From Actinomycetota bacterium (GTDB lineage: Bacteria; Actinomycetota; Actinomycetes; Nanopelagicales; Nanopelagicaceae), in NCBI GenBank assembly GCA_947450545.1, contig CANFVU010000011.1, positions 1 to 40,513 of the forward strand: DNA of 40,513 bases. Reading direction: 5' to 3'. Shown in pieces: positions 7,647 through 16,417 of this stretch (the stretch's first letter is position 1; every line of letters starts with the position of its first letter). The translations under genes and the position numbers were made by a program. Below the pieces are notes generated by a model. It ran no database searches and was not told the DNA's origin. It was given only the letters and a program-made list of their open reading frames with translations.

Positions 7647-8618
7647 ACGAGCACGCAAAGAGCTAAAGGCCTTCAAGGTTTAAAGCAACGACTCAATGCT
7701 CGCATCATCGGAGTTATCGCCGCCCTATTACTTACATTTATAGTATTTACGATTTTGGAACCACAATTTATCAGCGTAGATAATCTCCTGGAAATTGGCG
7801 TTCAATCCACCATTATTGCATTTGTCGCTCTCGGACTTACTTTCGTCATCGTTACTGGGGGAATCGATATTTCTGTCGGATCAATCGTCGGACTTACTTC
7901 GGTTATTTGCGCCACCAATCTTGCTCACTGGGGCACCGTCATCACAATTATTGCAGCAATCTTAATTGGCTCACTTCTCGGGGCATTCAATGGAGCAGTA
8001 TCAGCTATCTTCAATCTGCAATCTTTTGTCGTAACCCTTGCAACACTTAATCTTTTCCGAGGCATCGCATTCCTTTATACACAAGGACGTCCTACTTATA
8101 ATCTGGACCCAGGCTTTCGCGAATTTTTCAGCGCGAACTTTGGTCCTATTCCAAAGCCCATTATTTTTCTTTTAGCGTTCACAACAATTTGTTTTTTGAT
8201 TCTCAATCGCACACGCATGGGTTTGCACCTCAAAGCCCTTGGTACTAATGCTGATGCCGCACGACGCAGCGGTGTAAATACTCGACGAAGCCAAATCACG
8301 GCCTTCGTTCTTGGTGGCGCATTCTGCGGAATTGCTTCATTAATGCTTATGAGCCGAATCGGTGCAGCGGAACCAATTTCAGGTACAGGTTTTGAGCTTC
8401 AAGCAATTGCAGCCGTCGTCGTTGGCGGAACAAGTCTTATGGGTGGCAGAGGTTCAATCGTTGGAACAGTACTTGGTGCAATCCTCCTAGGCTCTATCGC
8501 CGTAGGTCTCACACTTCACAATGTGAATGCATTCGTACAACTAGTTGTTACCGGGGTTATCGTCCTTGGTGCAGTACTCACAGATAGATTCGCGACTAGA
8601 TCAAAGGTAGGCCGCTAA
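7611..8618 (+). CDS. Sugar ABC transporter permease (CUT2/RbsC family)
   Basis: Up to 335 residues with about ten membrane segments. It contains the family's GGIDISVGSIVGL segment near 85-97 and the cytoplasmic coupling region LKALGTNADAARRSGVNTRR near 203-222 (EAA-like, contacting the ATPase). It forms the membrane channel for the binding protein at 6427, powered by the ATPase at 10537. The true start is uncertain because of the four-fold Met-Met-Ser repeat; the last repeat (7638) leaves the normal N-terminus intact. The stop overlaps the next start (TAATG), implying coupled translation. Confidence 0.9.
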   Translation: MMSMMSMMSMMSTSTQRAKGLQGLKQRLNARIIGVIAALLLTFIVFTILEPQFISVDNLLEIGVQSTIIAFVALGLTFVIVTGGIDISVGSIVGLTSVICATNLAHWGTVITIIAAILIGSLLGAFNGAVSAIFNLQSFVVTLATLNLFRGIAFLYTQGRPTYNLDPGFREFFSANFGPIPKPIIFLLAFTTICFLILNRTRMGLHLKALGTNADAARRSGVNTRRSQITAFVLGGAFCGIASLMLMSRIGAAEPISGTGFELQAIAAVVVGGTSLMGGRGSIVGTVLGAILLGSIAVGLTLHNVNAFVQLVVTGVIVLGAVLTDRFATRSKVGR

Positions 8619-9571
8619 TGTTAACCAGAAGCTTCTCAACTCGTCTCAATTCCTTTGGAATTGGGTTAGGGAAGAAATATCCTGACGAAAGCTGGACAAC
8701 AGTCAAGCTCATCGCAGAGGCAGCAAAGGTTAAGGGGCTTACTTCACTCGAGCTTAACTATCCCGAGCATTTTGTAAAGAATTCAGTTGATGAGGTAAAG
8801 GCAGCACTTGCTGCAACGCATCTCAATGTAAAAGCTATCCAACTTCGTTGGCCTGCACCAAAATTTTCAAATGGTGGGTTTGCAAATACAGATGAATCGA
8901 TCCGTCGCGCAGCTATTGATACAGTCAAAGAAGCAAGCAAGGTCGCGCGTGATTTTGGCGTCGATCACGTACTTCTCTGGCCCGCTCACGATGGATATGA
9001 GTACCCACTTCAAATGGACTATGTAAAAAGCTGGAATGCTTTTCGTGACGCACTAATAGAACTTGCAGATGAAAATCCAGATATTCGTTACTCCATCGAA
9101 TTCAAACCGGCAGAACCTCGTGGGCGCACACTGCTCAATACAACAGGAGCCGTGCTCAAGATGCTGTCTGATGTAGATCGTAAGAATGTCGGCGTTACTC
9201 TGGACTTCGGGCATCTATTGATGGCTGGTGAAAATCCTGCACAATCTGCCGCGATGTGTCTTAAAGATGGCAAGATGTTTGGTTTGCAACTCAACGATTC
9301 TCATGGGGCAGCCGATGACGGACTACTGGTCGGCTCGATTCATCTCTCTGAAACAATTGAGCTTGCGTACTACCTCGTTCGTGAAAAATACGAAGGTACT
9401 TTTTACTTTGACACAGATCCAGTGCGCGAAAACCCTGTTCGTGAGTGCGAGATGAATATCGAGCGTATGAAGCATGTTCTAGCCAAGGCAGAAAAGCTTG
9501 CAAAGTTCACTCCAACTGGAGATGCTTTGGCATCGTCACAGTTGCTCTGGGAGGCAAGTGTTGGATCCTAA
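8618..9571 (+). CDS. TIM-barrel sugar isomerase/epimerase-like protein
   Basis: A 317-residue protein of the xylose-isomerase-like TIM barrel superfamily. Candidate metal ligands are E161 (YSIEFKP), D196 and H199 (TLDFGHLL), H229 (LNDSHG) and D265/D267 (YFDTDP). The E-D-H arrangement matches ketose 3-epimerases, IolE/IolI and rhamnose-isomerase-like proteins; an Asp where the fourth ligand is usually Glu is unusual. It probably isomerises or epimerises the imported sugar before or after phosphorylation. It overlaps the permease stop by 1 bp and ends inside the next gene. The exact reaction cannot be read from sequence. Confidence 0.75.
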   Translation: MLTRSFSTRLNSFGIGLGKKYPDESWTTVKLIAEAAKVKGLTSLELNYPEHFVKNSVDEVKAALAATHLNVKAIQLRWPAPKFSNGGFANTDESIRRAAIDTVKEASKVARDFGVDHVLLWPAHDGYEYPLQMDYVKSWNAFRDALIELADENPDIRYSIEFKPAEPRGRTLLNTTGAVLKMLSDVDRKNVGVTLDFGHLLMAGENPAQSAAMCLKDGKMFGLQLNDSHGAADDGLLVGSIHLSETIELAYYLVREKYEGTFYFDTDPVRENPVRECEMNIERMKHVLAKAEKLAKFTPTGDALASSQLLWEASVGS

Positions 9572-10544
9572 GATTGACCCTCGATCTGATTCCGCAATTC
9601 TTGTTGTGGGATCGATTAATGCTGACCTGATTGCTTACGTAGACAATTCAAAACGAATAGGTAATTACGTTTTCGGCGATGATTTCAGATTTAATTTAGG
9701 CGGCAAGGGATTGAATCAGGCCGTAAACGTCGCGGCGGCAGGACACCATTCCATTTTGGTCGGCAGGGTAGGCAACGATGCATTTGGGCATGAAATTTTC
9801 CGCGAGCTTCAAGGAAAAAGTGTCAAGGTAAATCAAATAGTCCGTGACACGGTTGCACATACAGGAATCGGGCATGTTCGAGTAAACGAATCGGGTGAAT
9901 ATGACACCGTTGTTATAAACGGCGCCAATTCCTTTCTCGATAATAAGCAGATAGATGAAGTTGCGCTTCCAGAAAACAATGTCTCATTTGTCTTAATGAA
10001 CTATGAAGTTCTTGCAAGTGTTGTCGCATACGCAGCTAAATCATTTCGCGCGCTAGGAGCGCAAACTATTGTGAACTTATCTCCCATTGCCGAAGGCGTG
10101 ACGTACACCGTTTCGGATGCTGATTACTTGATTACAAACGATGAAGAAGCTCGAGCAGTTTTAAAAGTTGATGAAAAAGATGTTCTGATACTCGCTAAAT
10201 TGCTACAGGCGCAAGGGGCGAAAAATGTTGTTATCACACGTGGATCTGAGGGGGTCATGGGTGTGAACTCGCGCGGAGAAAGTTTCGCGTTTGAGAGAGA
10301 ACCAGTAACGGTGGAGAACACAATTGGCGCGGGAGATACCTTCCTTTCCATCTTTGCCGTTGCTCTCAATTCCGGTACAACCTTTGCTCAGGCACTGGAA
10401 GTAGCCAATTATGCTGCGGCACAAGTTTGCGCGAAGGCAGAATCTTTTCTGGACTCTGCAGACATAGACGTTGCAGCGAAAAAATTTAATCTTGGGATTT
10501 CTAGAAAGAAAAACAAAGAAGGAACGGAGCTACTCCATGACTAG
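9558..10544 (+). CDS. PfkB-family carbohydrate kinase (ribokinase-like)
   Basis: A 328-residue sugar kinase. The ribokinase signature GGKGLNQA is at 48-55, TRGSEGV (ATP site) near 228-234, and GAGD at 257-260 with D260 as the expected catalytic base. The start is GTG at 9558 (TTG at 9561 is equally possible): GGGAGG at 9549-9554 is correctly placed, and this start overlaps the preceding stop (9569-9571) by 14 bp. The longer upstream frame would read far into the isomerase gene. It should phosphorylate the imported sugar or its isomer with ATP, producing the likely ligand of the SorC-type regulator. Substrate unknown. Confidence 0.85.
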   Translation: MLDPKIDPRSDSAILVVGSINADLIAYVDNSKRIGNYVFGDDFRFNLGGKGLNQAVNVAAAGHHSILVGRVGNDAFGHEIFRELQGKSVKVNQIVRDTVAHTGIGHVRVNESGEYDTVVINGANSFLDNKQIDEVALPENNVSFVLMNYEVLASVVAYAAKSFRALGAQTIVNLSPIAEGVTYTVSDADYLITNDEEARAVLKVDEKDVLILAKLLQAQGAKNVVITRGSEGVMGVNSRGESFAFEREPVTVENTIGAGDTFLSIFAVALNSGTTFAQALEVANYAAAQVCAKAESFLDSADIDVAAKKFNLGISRKKNKEGTELLHD

Positions 10545-11301
10545 TATGACCAATATGCCTAATAACATTATCGAAATTAAGGGCCTTGAGAAACACTTCG
10601 GCGGAGTACAAGCTCTTAAAGGCGTCGATATGCAGATCCCTCAGGGGCAAGTGACTGCAATCATCGGTGATAATGGGGCGGGTAAGTCCACATTGATTAA
10701 GTGCATTTCTGGAATCTATGAACTGACTCATGGAGAAATATTATTTGAGGGTCAACCTGTCAAAATCGGTTCGCCATTGGCTGCCCGACACCTGGGTATT
10801 GAGACGGTCTATCAGGATCTCGCTGTTTTAGACACACTGAGCGTTACTGAGAATCTATATCTATCGCGCGAAATTCGAAAAGGCATATGGCCCTTTCAAC
10901 TTCTTAATAAAAAGAAGATGGCCCAAGGTGCGGCTGAAATGATGGATCGCGTCGGGAACAAGACAATTCTCATCGATAAAGAAATTGGATATATGTCGGG
11001 AGGCCAACGCCAAGCGGTCGCAATTAGCCGGGCAGTCGGATGGGGCGCAAAAGTAATTATTTTCGATGAACCAACAGCTGCTCTAGGAGTTAAAGAAAGC
11101 GCCGAAGTCGCTAACTTGATTCAGCGCCTGAAAGGTCAGGGAATTACAGTCATCATTATTAGTCATAACTTTGAAGAGGTTCTCGAACTCGCTGATTTGG
11201 TTTGGATTATGCGACAAGGCAAAGCAATTGCATCGCGCAAAGCTAGTGAAGTTTCTGGTCGTGATCTTGTAGCTCTTCTTACAGGAGCGGAATCCGCTTA
11301 A
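10537..11301 (+). CDS. Sugar ABC transporter ATP-binding protein, single NBD
   Basis: A 254-residue ATPase with one complete nucleotide-binding domain: Walker A GDNGAGKS at 44-51, Q-loop Q93, signature MSGGQ at 153-157, Walker B VIIFDE at 173-178 and switch His near 210. The start at 10537 follows GGAG (10526-10529) and overlaps the kinase stop by 8 bp. Most CUT2 transporters use a double-NBD ATPase of about 500 residues (as at 20247 here). This one is half that length and must act as a homodimer, like FrcA. It is encoded three genes away from its permease, with enzymes between. Confidence 0.88.
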   Translation: MTSMTNMPNNIIEIKGLEKHFGGVQALKGVDMQIPQGQVTAIIGDNGAGKSTLIKCISGIYELTHGEILFEGQPVKIGSPLAARHLGIETVYQDLAVLDTLSVTENLYLSREIRKGIWPFQLLNKKKMAQGAAEMMDRVGNKTILIDKEIGYMSGGQRQAVAISRAVGWGAKVIIFDEPTAALGVKESAEVANLIQRLKGQGITVIIISHNFEEVLELADLVWIMRQGKAIASRKASEVSGRDLVALLTGAESA

Positions 11302-11303
11302 TA

Positions 11304-12293
11304 ATGTCTATCCTTAAAATCGGAGTAATCGGTACAGGGGTCATGGGCCGCGGTCACGCCGAATTTATTCGTGATCACATTCCTTCAGCACAAGTCGTGG
11401 CAATTTCTGATGTTGACCAATCTCGCATGGATTCCCTAGTTCAAGATCTTGGAGGGGATGTTTCAACATTTACTTCTCCGGAAGAGATGATTAAATCCGT
11501 TGGACTCGATGCACTTATCATCGCCTCACCTGACGGACTACATGTTGCCCATTTGCGTTTAGCAATGGCCGCGAACCTCCCAACTCTTTGCGAAAAACCA
11601 ATTGCCACAAACCTTGAAGATGCGAGAGCTATTGCAGCAGAAATAGCAATTTTTGAAAGTAAACTCGGGAAGCGGTCGATTCATTTTGGTTTTATGCGTC
11701 GATTCGATCCGTCCTATATTGAACTGAAGTCGATGATGGATTCAGGTACATACGGACAAGCGCTATTTGTTCGGACAATCACAAGAAACGTGTCTTCCGT
11801 CGGCATCACAACAGAGGGCTTGTATACAAATATTGCCGTGCATGACTTTGATATCTGGCGTTGGATGCTTAACGATGAATGGGCTTCTGTATCAAGTCAC
11901 TATCCAAAACCTTCATCACTTTCACCCGCTGGACTTATTGATCCTCTGGTTTTTAGTGCCAAGTTGTTGGGTGGCGTATTGGTCGTTGGGGATATTGTTG
12001 CGAATAATAATTATGGGTATGACCTGCGTACGGAGGTTGTATGTGAAAAGGGTTCTCTTGAGATTGGGATTTTCGGAGATGTTATTAAGCGCGCCAATCA
12101 TGTTGCGGAAGTTGCGATAGGAGGGCCAATGGTCGAAAACTGGATTCCACGCTTCGAAGATGCCTATATCGCAGAATTAAAAGCATGGGTTGAATCAGTA
12201 ACAACTGGGAACGCTCATTCAGATTTAGCTACGTCAGCTGATGCTTTGGCGGCGACAGAGGCTTGTTTTCTAGCCTTAAAATCTATTAAGTAA
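11304..12293 (+). CDS. Gfo/Idh/MocA family oxidoreductase (inositol 2-dehydrogenase-like)
   Basis: A 329-residue NAD(P)-dependent dehydrogenase. The Rossmann motif GTGVMGRGH spans 10-18, the catalytic EKP is at 97-99 (Lys98) and HDFD at 180-183 gives the His/Asp pair found in myo-inositol and related dehydrogenases. It starts 2 bp after the ATPase stop and closes the operon, so it presumably oxidises the transported sugar or polyol. Similarity to IolG is real at motif level, but no other inositol genes (iolB, C, D) are here, so inositol as substrate is doubtful. It ends 1 bp from the convergent VKOR gene. Confidence 0.82.
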   Translation: MSILKIGVIGTGVMGRGHAEFIRDHIPSAQVVAISDVDQSRMDSLVQDLGGDVSTFTSPEEMIKSVGLDALIIASPDGLHVAHLRLAMAANLPTLCEKPIATNLEDARAIAAEIAIFESKLGKRSIHFGFMRRFDPSYIELKSMMDSGTYGQALFVRTITRNVSSVGITTEGLYTNIAVHDFDIWRWMLNDEWASVSSHYPKPSSLSPAGLIDPLVFSAKLLGGVLVVGDIVANNNYGYDLRTEVVCEKGSLEIGIFGDVIKRANHVAEVAIGGPMVENWIPRFEDAYIAELKAWVESVTTGNAHSDLATSADALAATEACFLALKSIK

Positions 12294-12294
12294 A

Positions 12295-12921
12295 TTAGCC
12301 GCCGATTGTCGGTAGGAAGTATTTGCCGTATTTGATGAAGATTGCAATCAAAATGATTGTGTATACAGCTGTCACAATGACATGGTCCCAGCCGCGGTCC
12401 AAGAAATTAACGATCTTTGCTTGGCGTTGCTCTGAAGCGTTGAAAGTATTCTCTCGCAGGTTTATACGAAACATCGTCGAGAAGACTGTGACTGTTGAGA
12501 TAGTGACGATTAAGCACCATGGGCAGAAGGCTTTGATGACGAAAAATGATTGAGATAAAAGCCAGAAAGCGAATGCCAAACCAAATCCATAAACAACAAG
12601 CGCAGCTTTTAAGAACCACTTAGGGAAGATCACTAACCCAAGTCCAGCAACTGCAATAGAGATGACAACAGGTTCGCAGATCAGTCCGATAAATGAATTC
12701 GGGAATCCAAGAAGACTTGATTGCCACGAACGAGCGACTTTTCCGCACGAGACGATTGCGTTGACATCGCATGAGAGTTTTGTAGCCGCGTTCTTGGCGA
12801 TAGCGATGGCATCAACGGAGAGAACCAGTGATGCAATCAAGCTTGCTAGCGATGAGACCAACATAAAGATGTAAGTCTTGCGGTAACTACGTGCTCGCTC
12901 GATAGTCGAGAGCTCTGTCAT
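12295..12921 (-). CDS. Vitamin K epoxide reductase (VKOR) family protein
   Basis: A 208-residue membrane protein with four to five hydrophobic segments. It has the loop cysteine pair C51/C59 and the active CPWC at 133-136, the standard VKOR set. In Actinobacteria VKOR re-oxidises a DsbA-like protein and passes electrons to menaquinone, supporting disulfide formation outside the cytoplasm. No DsbA-like partner is adjacent. It lies 2 bp downstream of the mannitol-dehydrogenase-family gene on the same strand, so it may share its transcript, a link with no obvious functional reason. Confidence 0.88.
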   Translation of the reverse strand: MTELSTIERARSYRKTYIFMLVSSLASLIASLVLSVDAIAIAKNAATKLSCDVNAIVSCGKVARSWQSSLLGFPNSFIGLICEPVVISIAVAGLGLVIFPKWFLKAALVVYGFGLAFAFWLLSQSFFVIKAFCPWCLIVTISTVTVFSTMFRINLRENTFNASEQRQAKIVNFLDRGWDHVIVTAVYTIILIAIFIKYGKYFLPTIGG

Positions 12922-12923
12922 GG

Positions 12924-14417
12924 CTAAAGTCTATCGGAGCGTTGGAGCGCCGTTTCGGCTGCAGATTGGATACCTGAAGCGAGAATTTGGTCGAGATACT
13001 CTGCGATTCGAGCAGTAAAGCCATTCAACTTAGCCAGTTCAGGGGCGAAGATATTGCCTTCTGAAAAGAGCAATGAAACGAGCTCGGTTCCATTTGTGGA
13101 ACGTGCAGTGAACTCTTGAAGACGTGGTTGTGCAGGATCCTTCATGGCACGAGCGTGAGGACCAGGATCAAAACCATTGAGTGGAGCGATGCAGGCAAGC
13201 CATGCTGCAACAGTGAGGGCCAAGAACTCGGGCACTTGACCTTTCTTTACGAGCTCAATTGCTGGCTCGGTGATGCGCTGTGGCAGCTTTGTTGAACCAT
13301 CTGAACCGACGCGGTTGGTCTTATCTCCAAGAACGGTATTGGACCAACGGGAGAAGAGTTGATCAATATAGCTCTCTGCAGATAGCCCCGTTGGCATCGT
13401 AAGAGTCGGCAAGTACTCATGAAAGAGAACTGTGCGAAGTGATTTTTCAATAAATGGTTGGAAGCGCGAATCAGGAATTGTTTCCTGATTATCAAGTGCG
13501 CCGAAATATGCCAATAATGAATGCGCACCATTGAGTAAACGAAGTTTCATTACTTCAAATTGCTCAACGCGATCGGTGAAAATTACACCGGCTTTCTCCC
13601 ACGCTGGACGACCTGCAATGAAATTATCTTCGACAGCCCACATTGAAAATGGTTCAGCAGGAACAGGGGATGTGTCGTGAACACCAAGTCGTTCTTCAGC
13701 TAGAGCAATATGGCGATCTTCGGTGCCGGGAACAATGCGATCCACCATTGAGTTTGGGAAAGAAACGTTTTTAGAGACATAGTCCATAAGGGGCTTAGAT
13801 TCTGGCATTGCAGAAATAAATCCCATAACTTGTCTCTTTGTGCGATCTCCATTTCCCGATAAGTTGTCACAACTCATCACAGAAATTGGTTCAGCGTTTT
13901 CTTTTAATCGCGCTTCTAAACCTCGCACAATTAAACCAACAAGAGTTTTTGGTGGATTTCCGGCTAAGTCAGATTGAATGTCTGGTGAATCAAGATCTAA
14001 ACCATTGGTACGTTGCGATATTGAATAACCCGCCTCAGTAACGGTTATCGAAATAATTTTTGTGGTGGGTTTTGCGATTTCAGCAATAACTTCATCGACG
14101 CAATCAATTCCTGCAATTGCTGCTGTATGAATTGCTGGGATAATTGCAGCGTTTGTATTGGGAGCGAAATCAATAACGCTATAAAGCAAATCTTGTTGAT
14201 TGAGAGCATCAGCAAGAGTCTTGCTTCTGAAGGAATACGAGAAAATTCCCCAATCCCCGCCATCTGCTGCAACTGCTTTTGCTGTGTAGACAGCTAAATG
14301 AGCGCGATGAAAATTTCCAAGACCTAGATGAACGATCCCTGTCTTTGGCGTTGCACCTTTCACAACAAGGGCAGATTGAGGCGCTGTGGCTCGCGTGAGG
14401 CCGCTTTTCTCGCTCAT
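12924..14417 (-). CDS. Mannitol dehydrogenase family protein
   Basis: A 497-residue polyol/hexuronate dehydrogenase. The N-terminal Rossmann motif (GIVHLGLGNFHRAHLA) covers about 27-42, and the catalytic K-x4-N-x2-H pattern lies in the KLRLLNGAH segment a little past residue 290. The family includes mannitol 2-dehydrogenase, D-arabinitol dehydrogenase, and the mannonate (UxuB) and altronate oxidoreductases. All oxidise an open-chain polyol or sugar acid with NAD. It is divergent from the L-idonate-dehydrogenase-like gene, with 101 bp between them. The substrate within the family is undecided. The full length matches the long mannitol-dehydrogenase group (about 490). Confidence 0.87.
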   Translation of the reverse strand: MSEKSGLTRATAPQSALVVKGATPKTGIVHLGLGNFHRAHLAVYTAKAVAADGGDWGIFSYSFRSKTLADALNQQDLLYSVIDFAPNTNAAIIPAIHTAAIAGIDCVDEVIAEIAKPTTKIISITVTEAGYSISQRTNGLDLDSPDIQSDLAGNPPKTLVGLIVRGLEARLKENAEPISVMSCDNLSGNGDRTKRQVMGFISAMPESKPLMDYVSKNVSFPNSMVDRIVPGTEDRHIALAEERLGVHDTSPVPAEPFSMWAVEDNFIAGRPAWEKAGVIFTDRVEQFEVMKLRLLNGAHSLLAYFGALDNQETIPDSRFQPFIEKSLRTVLFHEYLPTLTMPTGLSAESYIDQLFSRWSNTVLGDKTNRVGSDGSTKLPQRITEPAIELVKKGQVPEFLALTVAAWLACIAPLNGFDPGPHARAMKDPAQPRLQEFTARSTNGTELVSLLFSEGNIFAPELAKLNGFTARIAEYLDQILASGIQSAAETALQRSDRL

Positions 14418-14461
14418 AACCAGCAGATTACCGGCAATCTGAAGCTTATTGTTAACGAGCG

Positions 14462-14512
14462 ACCAACTGGCTGGTTAGTGGAAAGGTAAAGCACATCAAT
14501 CATTTATAGGAT
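14462..14512 (+). promoter_or_regulatory. Promoter region of the idonate-dehydrogenase-like gene
   Basis: TAGGAT at 14507-14512 (alternatively TATAGG at 14505-14510) ends 6-8 nt before the ATG at 14519, which suggests a leaderless transcript. ACCA-N6-TGGT (14462-14475) lies 32-45 bp further up, in the divergent gap shared with the mannitol-dehydrogenase-family gene, and could bind a regulator of both. No clear -35. Confidence 0.35.
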
Positions 14513-14518
14513 TAGGGC

Positions 14519-15523
14519 ATGAAAGCATTTCTGATTCGCGGCAAGCTAGATGCAGGTATTCAAGAGATTGAAACACCTGTACCCGCTGCCGATGAAGTGC
14601 GTATTCGCGTGGCTTTCGTTGGAATCTGTGGCTCTGATCTTCATTATTACTACGAAGGAGCTAATGGAGCATTCGTTGTGAAGGAACCGCTTATTCCGGG
14701 ACACGAACTCAGTGGCACGATTGATTTAGATCCAAGCGGTGAATTCGCCGCCGGAACACCGGTCACTGTCCATCCTGCAACATTCGGCAAAAGCGAACCA
14801 GGAATAGAAGAGCAACCACATCTGTGGCCCGGTGGTGGTTATCTTGGTAGCGCTTCTACATGGCCACATACCCAAGGTGGAATGTCAGAATTTTTGATTA
14901 TGAAACGAGCAAGCGTTCGAATACTTCCAGCATCGCTCACATTAAAAGACGCTGCGCTCGCTGAACCTCTCGGAGTGAGTTTGCATGCAGTCAATGTTGC
15001 CGGGGGAGTTAAGGGAAAGAAAGTTCTGGTCTCTGGTTCAGGTCCCATTGGAATCCTGACAGTTGCTGCAGCAAAAGTTTCTGGAGCATCTGAAATTGTT
15101 GCGACGGATTTACTTCCCGCTCCTTTAGAACGCGCCAAACAACTCGGCGCTACGGGAGTAGTACAAATCGGAAAAGATGTCATCCCTGAAAATTATTTCG
15201 ATGTAGTTTTTGAATGTTCAGGAGCAGCTCCCGCAATCAGCGGGGCACTCGTAGCTGTTCGGCGCGCTGGTGTTGTTGTGCAAGTGGGAATGCTTGGAGC
15301 TGGCAACCATGCGATTGCAATTGCTCCACTTGTAGCTAAAGAGGTTCAACTTCGTGGAACTTTCCGCTTTAAGAATGAAGTCGATCAAGCTGTAGAGGTA
15401 TTGGCTCAAAACCCTTGGATTTCGCAGGCTATTACGCACGTGTTTCCCATGGAATCGGCAGATGAGGCATTCGCTGTGGCAAAAGATTCAGAGAATTCCG
15501 GCAAAGTATTGGTATCGCTCTAA
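14519..15523 (+). CDS. L-idonate 5-dehydrogenase-like zinc alcohol dehydrogenase
   Basis: A 334-residue medium-chain dehydrogenase. Catalytic zinc ligands are C37 (GICGSD), H62 and E63 (PGHE). The NAD(P) motif GSGPIG is near 176. The GSDLHYYYEG segment after C37 is characteristic of L-idonate 5-dehydrogenase, which interconverts L-idonate and 5-keto-D-gluconate. The structural-zinc loop, normally carrying four cysteines, has none here: about 82-120 is rich in Gly, Pro and Trp instead. It abuts the following dehydrogenase with no gap, so the two are co-transcribed. Substrate could also be sorbitol, galactitol or another hexonate. Confidence 0.82.
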   Translation: MKAFLIRGKLDAGIQEIETPVPAADEVRIRVAFVGICGSDLHYYYEGANGAFVVKEPLIPGHELSGTIDLDPSGEFAAGTPVTVHPATFGKSEPGIEEQPHLWPGGGYLGSASTWPHTQGGMSEFLIMKRASVRILPASLTLKDAALAEPLGVSLHAVNVAGGVKGKKVLVSGSGPIGILTVAAAKVSGASEIVATDLLPAPLERAKQLGATGVVQIGKDVIPENYFDVVFECSGAAPAISGALVAVRRAGVVVQVGMLGAGNHAIAIAPLVAKEVQLRGTFRFKNEVDQAVEVLAQNPWISQAITHVFPMESADEAFAVAKDSENSGKVLVSL

Positions 15524-16417
15524 ATGACACATGTTGTGTGGTCGCAGTGGGATGACCTCGTGGTGCCTGATGGATATACGCGCTTATCGCCTGCAAACTT
15601 TGATCTCACTACTGGCGATCTCTCTCAAATAACTTTTTATGTACCTGAATATATGAGTGGCCGCGAAGGTCTTCTGCACTCACAAAAGATGAATAATCTT
15701 CAAGTTTTGCAGATGCCAAATGCCGGATATGACGATGCCCTGGAGTTTGTGCGAAATGGAATAACTCTTTGCAACGCTCGCGGCGTTCACGATGCATCAA
15801 CTGCGGAATTAGCTGTGGGGCTTGCAATCGCAGTCCGTCGTGGCTTCTATGATTTTGTACGAGCACAAGATACTGGTGAATGGTTACATCGCCGATATGC
15901 ATCACTCAATGACAGCAAGATTGCAATTATTGGTTACGGATCAATTGGCAAAACTCTTGAGAAATATTTGAGTGTGTACGATGTTGAGATTACTGGCTAT
16001 TCACGGAGCGGTAGTGATGGATCAAAGAAGATTGCAGATCTCGATAAAGAGATTGCAATGTACGACATTATCTTTCTGATTCTTCCGCTCAATGCCGACA
16101 GTAAAAATATGTTTGATGCGCAACGTTTGGCGAAAATGAAAGATGGAGCGCTACTTGTGAATGTTGCTCGCGGCGCGATCGTCAATACCGATGCCCTTAT
16201 TGCAGAGCTCGAAAGCAAGAGAATATTTGCCGGTCTCGATGTAACAGATCCAGAACCATTGCCAAGCGGTCATCCTCTATGGAGTGCACCAAATTGCATT
16301 ATTGCTCCCCACGTCGGAGGAGATTCAACAGCTTTCGAGTCGCGTGGAAAGCGATTAGTAGAGAAACAACTCGCGCGGATAGCGTCTGGCGCTGGTTTGG
16401 CGAACGTCGTTAATTAA
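15524..16417 (+). CDS. D-isomer-specific 2-hydroxyacid dehydrogenase
   Basis: A 297-residue NAD-dependent 2-hydroxyacid dehydrogenase. The dinucleotide motif GYGSIG is at 137-142, and the catalytic triad R216 (NVARGA), E244 (DPEP) and H263 (APHVGG) is complete. It begins at the base after the preceding stop and ends with a 4-bp convergent overlap with the next gene. It probably reduces a 2-oxoacid (glyoxylate, hydroxypyruvate or a 2-keto sugar acid) or runs in reverse. It is short for the family because the N-terminal substrate domain is compact. Confidence 0.87.
   Translation: MTHVVWSQWDDLVVPDGYTRLSPANFDLTTGDLSQITFYVPEYMSGREGLLHSQKMNNLQVLQMPNAGYDDALEFVRNGITLCNARGVHDASTAELAVGLAIAVRRGFYDFVRAQDTGEWLHRRYASLNDSKIAIIGYGSIGKTLEKYLSVYDVEITGYSRSGSDGSKKIADLDKEIAMYDIIFLILPLNADSKNMFDAQRLAKMKDGALLVNVARGAIVNTDALIAELESKRIFAGLDVTDPEPLPSGHPLWSAPNCIIAPHVGGDSTAFESRGKRLVEKQLARIASGAGLANVVN

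Noticed and set aside
9498-9557. Upstream start for the PfkB kinase
   Set aside because: It lies deep in the isomerase gene, while GGGAGG precisely precedes GTG 9558.
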